A stretch of DNA of 64,000 bases from contig CM035350.1 of the NCBI GenBank assembly GCA_020137815.1, positions 1,298,335-1,362,334 of the forward strand, given 5' to 3'. Made by a program: the position numbers and the translations under genes. A model generated the notes under the pieces. That model had not been told where the DNA came from. It saw nothing but the letters and a program-made list of their open reading frames with translations, and ran no database searches. The DNA is from Hormiphora californensis (taxonomy: Eukaryota > Ctenophora > Tentaculata > Cydippida > Pleurobrachiidae). Below, piece after piece: positions 40,857-64,000 of the stretch; the first letter of the stretch is position 1, and each line of letters begins with the position of its first letter.

Positions 40857-41310
40857 CTCAGGTCGGTGGGATATGTCACATAGAAGAACCTAATCGCTAG
40901 GTCGGTGGGACATGTCAGATAGAAGAACCTAATCGCTAGGTCGGTGGGATATATCAGATAGAAGAACCTAATCGCTAGGTCGGTGGGACATGTCACACAG
41001 AAGAACCAAATCGCTAGATCGGTGGGACATGTCACACAGAAGAACCAAATCGCTAGGTCGGTGGGACATGTCACACAGAAGAACCTAATCGCTAGGTCGG
41101 TGGGACATGTCACACAGAAGAACCAAATCGCTAGATCGGTGGGACATGTCACACAGAAGAACCAAATCGCTAGGTCGGTGGGACATGTCACACAGAAGAA
41201 CCTAATCGCTAGGTTGGTGGGATATATGTCAGAATCTGACATATATCCCACCAACCTAGCGATTAGGTTCTTCTATCTCAGATAGGTCGGTGGGATATAT
41301 CAGATAGAAG
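40857..41310. repeat. 39-bp tandem repeat ending in a palindrome
   Basis: About ten copies of a 39-bp unit (AGGTCGGTGGGACATGTCAC followed by ACAGAAGAACCAAATCGCT) occur in a row. Because 39 is divisible by three, open frames run through on both strands as 13-residue repeats. Near 41217-41275 the array reverses direction around TCTGACATATATCCCACC, forming a palindrome. No start or splice context suggests it is a gene. Confidence 0.9.
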
Positions 41311-41473
41311 TGTTGAAGTGCGTGTATACAATGGTGTAGTGCAGGGGTGTAGAGAGGGTGATTAAAGTACACCTCATTGGAAGACGGTCCAACATTCTAA
41401 ACAGGGGTTCTAAAGCAATAAAGGGCCACTCCACCGGGGACCCTTAATTGTATCTAGGTGAGACAGGGATATA

Positions 41474-41478
<5 letters not shown>

Positions 41479-41537
<59 letters not shown>
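41479..41537. repeat. (GA)n microsatellite
   Basis: About 59 bases of GA dinucleotides in intergenic DNA. Confidence 0.9.
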
Positions 41538-41542
<5 letters not shown>

Positions 41543-42638
41543 GGCTACTCAATAGTCAATTATAATACGATCCGTAAAAAGACACAATGGAATTATTTAC
41601 AGACAAAGGTCAAGCGATAAAATAGAGATGAGTAATTGAGTATTGAGTAGCCCATTATTACTGGAAACACGATATGTTTAGAAGGGGAAAAAGTAATAAC
41701 ATAAGCCATACAATATATAACGAGTACAATTTAGATTTTAATACCCAACTTTCATCAGGTCTCGTAGATGAGATTATATACTCACGGAACCTACTGGAAA
41801 AACACAGAATATATATCTTATGGAACATACACGTCATGCTTGTTGTATAAATAAATGCAGTGGGTTTTAACAGATCTCCTGATAGGTGAGTATAACAGGG
41901 TGCATGCGGGGTGTAATCTATTTATAAACGGTATAATATTCTTAAACACTTTCATAAAAATAAACGGAAACATATAAGAAAAAGAAACAGCACCTCTATA
42001 GCTGCTGGATATATTTAGCTTGTTGGGTGAAAATATTGAAATACGAATGATGATACTACACTGCAAAATTAAGGGGAAAGAGAACAAACACAAAATATAT
42101 TCTCCGTCCTATTCACTAACTCTCACCCTCACTAACTCTCACTCTCACTCTCTCTCTCACCCTCACTCAGTCTCACTCTCTCTCTCTCTTTCTCTCTCAT
42201 TTTCTAAGACCACCAGCGGTATCCAGCTACTGAATTAATCAGCACCACTGGGATTCAAGCAGCAGGGGGTGTTATGGTGAATTATTGAAATCTTGCAACA
42301 CATCTGTCTAGAGCAGGGGAGAGTGGAAAAGCGGATTTATCAACTAATGCATTTCTACACACTGACACGAACATGCACTCAATTGCCCTCTCAACACTGC
42401 CATTTCAATCTCTTTTTCCACACACACACACACACTATCACAACCGCACACTAGCTCTCTCGATAATTTCCTAATAATTGTCTGTCAAAGACCTTTCAAA
42501 CGTTCGCGTTCACAAATTTAGTTGCTCCGTATTTCTCTATTTTCTCTCTTTCTAGGGGCAAGTCCCATTTCGGATGGCTGGTACCCGCCATGACACCACT
42601 TCAACATAACGACATTAATAATACGAATTGTTCAACAC

Positions 42639-43783
<1,145 letters not shown>

Positions 43784-44034
43784 GTCACACACAGAGCAGA
43801 GTATAGCACAAACTAGAGAGAAGTAGTAAAAAGTAGGTGGTGTGGAGACTACTAGTGCAATCAAGTGTGTGTGTATAAAATGTGTGGCTTTGCTGTAACA
43901 AACCGTAACAGTGAATCATGCGGGGGAAATATAGAACCGAAGAAGCTGGGTGTGCTGGGCGTATGAGTCATATGACGTAACGTTTGTGTGCGCTACTGTC
44001 ATCACTATTATAGTCCATGGAAGGAATGGGATGG

Positions 44035-44209
<175 letters not shown>

Positions 44210-44238
44210 GGGATCTATTCACTATTTCGAAATAGTGA

Positions 44239-44911
44239 ACTTTCAAACTGTACAAAAATGGCATGACTACTTTTTATGACCAAAAGGGAAGGAGAATAAT
44301 GAAAGTGACAGTGCTTCCTCTATAATCTTTCTGCCACTACTCCTTCATTTATCCCTCTCCTTCTCTCTCACTATTCCTACCTCCCTCACTATCAGTGGAG
44401 AAGCCAAGATGCACGTTACAAAATCCTCCAAGTGACACTTCTGATGCAAGTACTCTCTCAATGAGAGACCATGAGGGATGCTGATCTCGCATTATCATCC
44501 CCTGAAGATGACTGTGATATCGAGGCTATTATGACATCTTACCATACCAAAGATCTTTGATCATACCAATGGTATTACCACAATGTGACTTGGGGATTCC
44601 CTTCCTTTGCATGTCATGTTTTGACAGGGGAGGGGGGTGACACCATTACCATAGATTGTCAATATATACCACACACAAGGTCATTAATCTCACAAGTCAT
44701 TTTATAGTTTCTCATGTTTCAGATGGCAATTCCAGATTCTACTACTGCTGTTCGAGTTTGGCGCACCTGGCCCCATCCAGAAAAGGGGAGAGAGGGAGGA
44801 ATGCTAAGAAAAGCATCAGGCATCACTTAACGTCTCCCCGATAATAACCAGCCAAATGACGCTCACTCTATCCTCCTTCAACATCTGTCCTTGCTTGTTT
44901 TCTCCAATATC
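44239..44911. other. Upstream region of the first tandem receptor gene
   Basis: No coding exon is supported in these 670 bases, which probably hold the promoter and 5' UTR of the receptor at 44912. No clear TATA box was seen. Confidence 0.4.
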
Positions 44912-46168
44912 ATGACTTTCAACGTGTCGGCCGAGCCGAGCTGCGACAACGCATTGGATCCGTGCCTCTTTCGTGTTCTAAATGTAAGATTGACAGTTGA
45001 CCTGTCACCTGTGTTGAGTTGAACTGTTCGTAATATCTCCGGGACGAGCGGTCTCAATTGATTTCCTAGTGTTGATTGTTTTCAGGGTTCCTTCATGATG
45101 ATTATGTGTGGTATGGGAATCCTCCTAAACTCCTATGAGATCTTCATCCTATCAAAGAAGATACGTCTCAGTATGAACCAGAACACATTCTTATTGAACA
45201 TTGCAGCTGCAGATGTCCTCCTCTCGGTGTCGGGATTTATCCGAGGTGCTGGTATGATTGATCCTCGGATTGTTGGGTGGACTCCAGAGCTAGATAGCGA
45301 ATCTGCATTCTGTAAAGCCTATGAGCTGGTCAATCAGGCTGTAGGGTAAGTTGACCTTTCATTTAACCTTGAAACCCACTAACACCGTGCTAACACCACC
45401 TTTTGTTCCAGGAATGTGGGAATCATGGCCCTTCTGCCACTGACATTCGACCGATTCTTTGCGGTGCTATACCCCTTCCAACACAGACTCGTTATGACTG
45501 GACGACGCAGTAGGATTATCTGCTCACTCCCATGGATCGCTATCATTATAAACCTATTGGTAGACATCGTGGCAACCACCAACGGACACCTCAAGGTAAA
45601 CATTGCTCCTTCATAAAACCAAAAGTTTACTCCTTCATAAAATAAAAGCATCTCTCCTCTGCAGGACAATTTGGTGTGGGATATGGGCTATTTGAGATGC
45701 CAGAGGAAGGGATGGTTTACAGTGCAACTAATGTTCCTAGTGGTTCCCCTTGTTCTCATCATCCTCATGTATGGTGTAATCCTCTTTGTGATAATGAAGA
45801 GTGATGCTCCCACCTGTAAACCTTGTAAGATGGTTCGGACCTCGGCAGCTATAGTGATCAGTGGGGTGATAGCTTACATCCCTGCTGCGATTCTGAACTA
45901 CCTAAATACACCTCTCAACTACTACGTGGCCCACATCACCACCGTGACAACCTACTACATAAACTGTGTAATAAACCCCTGTATCTACTTCAACGGACAC
46001 CCCCGGATCGCGGAGGTTATCGCAGAGGATTTCCGGAGGTTGGGGTGTACCTGCAGGTGTCTGAGGTGCGGTTCCACCAGGTGGTTAACCGCTCTAGCAA
46101 CCTATTACGTCAGGTTCCCAAACCGTAACACCATTCACCCAGCTGACACACTGACTTCTTCAGGCTGA
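44912..46168 (+). CDS. Rhodopsin-like G-protein-coupled receptor, four exons (tandem copy 1)
   Basis: The exons are 44912-44983, 45086-45345, 45412-45595 and 45665-46168, giving 339 residues. The short extracellular N-terminus has an N-glycosylation site (NVS) in MTFNVSAEPSCDNALDPC. Seven membrane segments follow. TM1 ends GILLNSYEIFIL with the conserved Asn. TM2 contains NIAAADVLLSV with the conserved Asp. The Cys before TM3 (AFCKAYEL) can pair with C184 in loop 2. TM3 ends FDRFFAVLYPFQHR, a DRF form of DRY. TM7 has NPCIYF in place of NPxxY, followed by a Cys-rich tail suited to palmitoylation (LGCTCRCLRC). These features indicate a functional class A receptor; the ligand is unknown. Exon structure and motifs match the next gene, so the two are tandem paralogues. 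Confidence 0.85.
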
Positions 46169-46877
46169 CAACAGTGGTGGACCCCGTCTAGCACACTGAC
46201 TTCTTCAGGCTCCCGACCCTGGGGAGCCCTCAGGAGAGAGAAGGAACACTGGCCAGACCAACCGCGATCAATTACACGGCTACATGAGCCACACAGGATG
46301 ATTGTTTACAGTTCTTATACAAAACTTCGATAACTATAACTCGAATGAGGACTCAACTACCAAGTGGATTACAGCGCTAACCCATCCAACCAGAGCTTAC
46401 CGATAAACAACCGCCGAAAAATTCAATTTCTGAAAACCACAGATTGCGAGACGAGCCCAGACATAGTGAGACGAGCCACCTGATGTCGGCATTCTCTCAG
46501 AATGTGCATTGAAATGTACAGGAACCCGGTCATGACCAGTAATCGCAGGTCACGCAAAGACAGTGGGACACCCTGTACATTGAGAAACAATGCCAGTGTC
46601 ATAAAAACTGTTGAATTTTACCTAAATATGTTGACTTGTTTTTAAGAAGAAGAGCTCTTGATTTGTTGTTCAATATTACACCATCATCAGCCACCATATG
46701 TTGTCAACAACACCTCACAGGGTGGGGGGATTGGTCGGCGAATAACCTCGTGGTAGGTCGTCCCTAGCGAAATTGCTCCCCCAGACCACCTGCTGGTGGA
46801 GCTGCGGGGTACTGCTTCTCTTACATAATGACTCTATCGGGCATCGCATATGCCTGCTAAAATCTCTCTGAACCGGC
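46169..46877. other. Spacer between the two tandem receptor genes
   Basis: The 710-base spacer repeats the phrase CACACTGACTTCTTCAGGCT, found in the end of the first gene (46145-46166) and again at 46192-46211. No exon is supported. Confidence 0.5.
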
Positions 46878-48144
46878 ATGGACAGTTATAATAGTGTCGT
46901 TTCACCTCTACCTATGCCAGGCCCTATGCCGCAGTTTCCGGGGTGTTTTGTTATTGATGATCATCCGTGTATTGAAAACATGACAGCTCCAGTGTGCCCC
47001 TTTAGGGTCTTTAACGTAAGCTAATTAGTTTAATTGTGTACTAATTGCAGTACGTCATAACGGTGACGTTATTACTATCATTCTCTCAGGGAACTTTGTT
47101 GCTAACCATCGTTCTCATGGGAGTCTTCCTGAACTCATTTGAGATTTACTTTCTGCTATTCAAACTACGTCTACCTCTAAATCAGGTAAGATATATCTGG
47201 TAGGACCGAACTTTACACCAGACTCTTCTGTCTGTATACACGCTCTATTTATTAGATTCTTCTCTATCCCCAACCAGAACGTGTTCCTGATGAACGTGGC
47301 TGTGGTTGACGAGTTGATGTCCATGGCAGGTATAGTCCGGTCTATTGGCATGGTACTGCCCCTCTACACAGACCCAACCTACACCTCCTGGGGTACATTC
47401 TGCTGGCTATATGAGATCTTCCTTCATGCACTCAGCAACTCTGGTACAATGGTACTCCTGCCACTAACAGTAGACCGGTTTGTTGCGGTAGTGTGGCCCC
47501 TCCAGCACCGGTCTCTGGTTACTACCAGAGTCAGCCGGTTAATGTCCGCTGCTGCTTGGATACCGATCATCGTCAAGTTCGCTTTTGATATCCTCAGTCA
47601 CACTGTACTTGGGATTTTGCCGGTAAGTGCAGAAAACTGCCATGTTCGATCCTCCCTCCAAAGGGAAACAGGTGTTACAGCCATTATAATAAGTTCCTCT
47701 CCCTCGTAATTTTGACCTCTATTACAGATTCACTACGAAAAAAAGAGACTAAGGTGTGCGAGGAACAGAAACTTCGTCGAACAGACATTCTTCGTCATCA
47801 CCCCATTCTGTTTCATTCTCCTACTATACGGGATCATTATTATTGTGATTAGGAAACAGAAGCGACTCAACACCCGGCTCCTTATCTCCAGTTCAGTAGT
47901 AATATTCTCCGGGATTGTGGCGTACTTTCCAGCATGTTTCACTAACATGTTTAACATGCACCAGGGCTTCGTGTTCTCTCAGTTAACCAGCGTTACCTTC
48001 TACTATACCAGCAGTATAGTTAACCCTCTGGTGTATTTCTGTGTTAACCCTCATGTCAGGGAACGCATTGGGAGGAGGCCCACTACTGAGACTATTGTCA
48101 TGAACAGGAGAAATGGTGTGAGTTTTGGAACAGGAACTGTGTAA
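46878..48144 (+). CDS. Rhodopsin-like G-protein-coupled receptor, four exons (tandem copy 2)
   Basis: The exons are 46878-47015, 47090-47185, 47278-47622 and 47728-48144, giving 331 residues. The start at 46878 gives a 46-residue extracellular N-terminus (MDSYNSVVSPLPMPGPMPQF) with an N-glycosylation site at ENMT; a shorter start at 46971 is in the same frame. TM1 ends GVFLNSFEIYFLL, TM2 holds NVAVVDELMSMAG, loop 1 has the Cys of TFCWLYEIF, and TM3 ends TVDRFVAVVWPLQHR. TM7 carries NPLVYF. The short C-tail ends SFGTGTV. The DRF-to-PLQHR region is nearly the same as in the upstream receptor (PFQHR). Intron 2 (47186-47277) splits what is one exon in copy 1, so the copies are not recent duplicates. 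Ligand unknown. Confidence 0.85.
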
Positions 48145-48534
48145 CTATGTGGAGAAACTGGAACAAACAAATATACAAAGTGTAAAATTGTGAATATTAA
48201 TGACATTACTAATGTATAAAATGTAAAGTATGTGTGCTTTATGCTTGGAAAGGACACAAAGAAAAGGAAACTGATTCATTATAACTTATAAGAGAGTACA
48301 GCAGGCGAAAATGAGACAGGGAGAGAGGGTGAGAGAAAGGGGAGGTATATTGTAAGAAGAGTGAGAGAGAAAAAGGGAAAGAGAGAAAAAGAGAGATAGA
48401 TGAATCAAACCTTTGGGCTTTGGTTGACAGGCTTCATTTCAAGAGTAGCAGAACGCATAGATCCGTCATTGTAGAGGGTGTTATTGCGGGAATCTAGGGG
48501 AGGAAGATCAAAGAGTTTTCACACACAAATAGAG

Positions 48535-49280
48535 GGTCACGTACTCAGATAGAGGATCACGTACTCAGATAGAGAGTCACGTACTCAGATAGAGGGTCAC
48601 GTACTCAGATAGAGGGTCACGTACTCAGATAGAGGGTCACGTACTCAGATAGAGGGTCACGTACTCAGATAGAGGGTCACGTACTCAGATAGAGGGTCAC
48701 GTACTCAGATAGAGGGTCACGTACTCAGATAGAGGGTCACGTACTCAGATAGAGCGTCACGTACTCAGATAGAGGGTCACGTACTCAGATAGAGGGTCAC
48801 GTACTCAGATAGAGCGTCACGTACTCAGATAGAGGGTCACGTACTCAGATAGAGGGTCACGTACTCAGATAGAGCGTCACGTACTCAGATAGAGGGTCAC
48901 GTACTCAGATAGAGGGTCACGTACTCAGATAGAGGGTCACGTACTCAGATAGAGGGTCACGTACTCAGATAGAGAGTCACGTACTCAGATAGAGGGTCAC
49001 GTACTCAGATAGAGGGTCACGTACTCAGATAGAGAGTCACGTACTCAGATAGAGGGTCACGTACTCAGATAGAGGGTCACGTACTCAGATAGAGCGTCAC
49101 GTACTCAGATAGAGGGTCACGTACTCAGATAGAGGGTCACGTACTCAGATAGAGGGTCACGTACTCAGATAGAGGGTCACGTACTCAGATAGAGGGTCAC
49201 GTACTCAGATAGAGTCACGTACTCAGATAGAGGGTCACGTACTCAGATAGAGAGTCACGTACTCAAATAGAGGGTCACTT
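48535..49280. repeat. 20-bp VNTR containing TCACGTAC, about 37 copies
   Basis: The unit GTCACGTACTCAGATAGAGG is repeated with little divergence; a few copies have AGAG or AGCG in place of AGGG, and one is shortened near 49214. Each unit carries an ACGT core. The array lies in the 3'-to-3' space between the second receptor gene and the minus-strand gene ending at 49378. Confidence 0.95.
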
Positions 49281-49377
49281 ACACACGAACACACAGAGTT
49301 ACAAACAATAATAGCAGTAAGAAGAAGGGCTGGTGGGTCTGTGCGATAGAGAATCTTTATAGGATCAAAAGAAGGGA

Positions 49378-63776
<14,399 letters not shown>

Positions 63777-63785
63777 GATGGGACC

Positions 63786-63859
63786 TATACAAAGTTATGT
63801 AACTACCATAAAAAGTAACTACCATAAAAAGTAACTACCATAAAAAGTTATGTAACTAC

Positions 63860-63902
<43 letters not shown>
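63786..63902. repeat. ACTACCATAAAAAGTA tandem units and poly-A run
   Basis: Four copies of AACTACCATAAAAAGT are followed by a run of about 39 adenines (63864-63902). The block lies just upstream of the minus-strand start codon at 63776, so on the coding strand it is a poly-T tract next to the promoter or 5' UTR. Confidence 0.85.
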
Positions 63903-63904
<2 letters not shown>

Positions 63905-64000
63905 ACTACCATTATCAAGACCATGATAAATAACGGGCAAAAATCTGAGATGAATTTTTCAAGCTAGTGACAATAAATTGGGTCGATGATTAAGCTTTAA

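Noticed and set aside
40853-41254. 133-codon repeat protein on the minus strand
   Set aside because: It is produced by the 39-bp tandem array whose period is a multiple of three; the other strand is equally open.
48535-49280. CRISPR-like array of short repeats
   Set aside because: The units are head-to-tail without unique spacers, the surrounding genes are intron-containing, and no cas-like gene is present; it is a VNTR.

Overview
This window looks like nuclear DNA of a compact, intron-rich animal genome. Genes are split by short GT-AG introns. Products include rhodopsin-like 7TM receptors, a Golgi carbohydrate sulfotransferase, a nuclear regulator with SUMO-type sites and secreted cysteine-rich proteins. 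(GA/CT)n microsatellites and inverted-repeat transposons are very abundant. An early-branching metazoan, for example a sponge, would fit, but that is inference; no rRNA, tRNA or diagnostic marker confirms it. All gene models were built by hand from reading-frame continuity, exon phase and splice consensus; none has been compared with a database.

Layout. 1-1819: 3' part of an acidic protein gene (+). 2931-12326: a tandem family of three secreted cysteine-rich paralogues (+), A, B and C, each with a TATA box, a 5' UTR intron and a shared exon plan. In A two introns have become arrays of tandem 3' splice-site copies. 12828-13940: 5'-truncated retroelement ORF (-). 14014-14891: small four-exon helical protein (+). 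16168-20438: putative zinc-binding transcription factor (+). 21944-24814: small soluble protein gene (+) with a complete 7TM receptor exon inside one of its introns.

24913-30539 is a stack of nested inverted-repeat elements, including a foldback with perfect TTAA duplications and a MITE with 27-bp terminal repeats at a TA target. 30540-32265 is intergenic, with a palindrome and GA/CT satellite. 32266-34539 (-) is a seven-exon sulfotransferase with recognisable PAPS-binding motifs. 34540-42638 is gene-poor: several palindromic MITEs, a 1.56-kb mariner-like foldback with 752-bp arms, a 163-bp tandem array and a 39-bp tandem array.

42639-43783 (-) encodes a small protein. 44912-46168 and 46878-48144 (+) are tandem rhodopsin-like receptor paralogues with intact DRF and NPxxYF-type motifs. 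After a 20-bp VNTR (48535-49280), 49378-63776 (-) appears to be one large gene: six exons encoding about seven membrane segments, a six-kb intron, and further exons encoding a low-complexity cytoplasmic tail. Its receptor family was not recognised. Sequence at about 61640-62330 looks like low-quality consensus.

The most unusual items are the duplicated splice-acceptor arrays in gene A, the unrecognised secreted family, the 7TM exon nested in a host intron, the unrecognised 7TM gene at the right end, and the nested TTAA/TA elements with GCGAAGC mini-hairpins.
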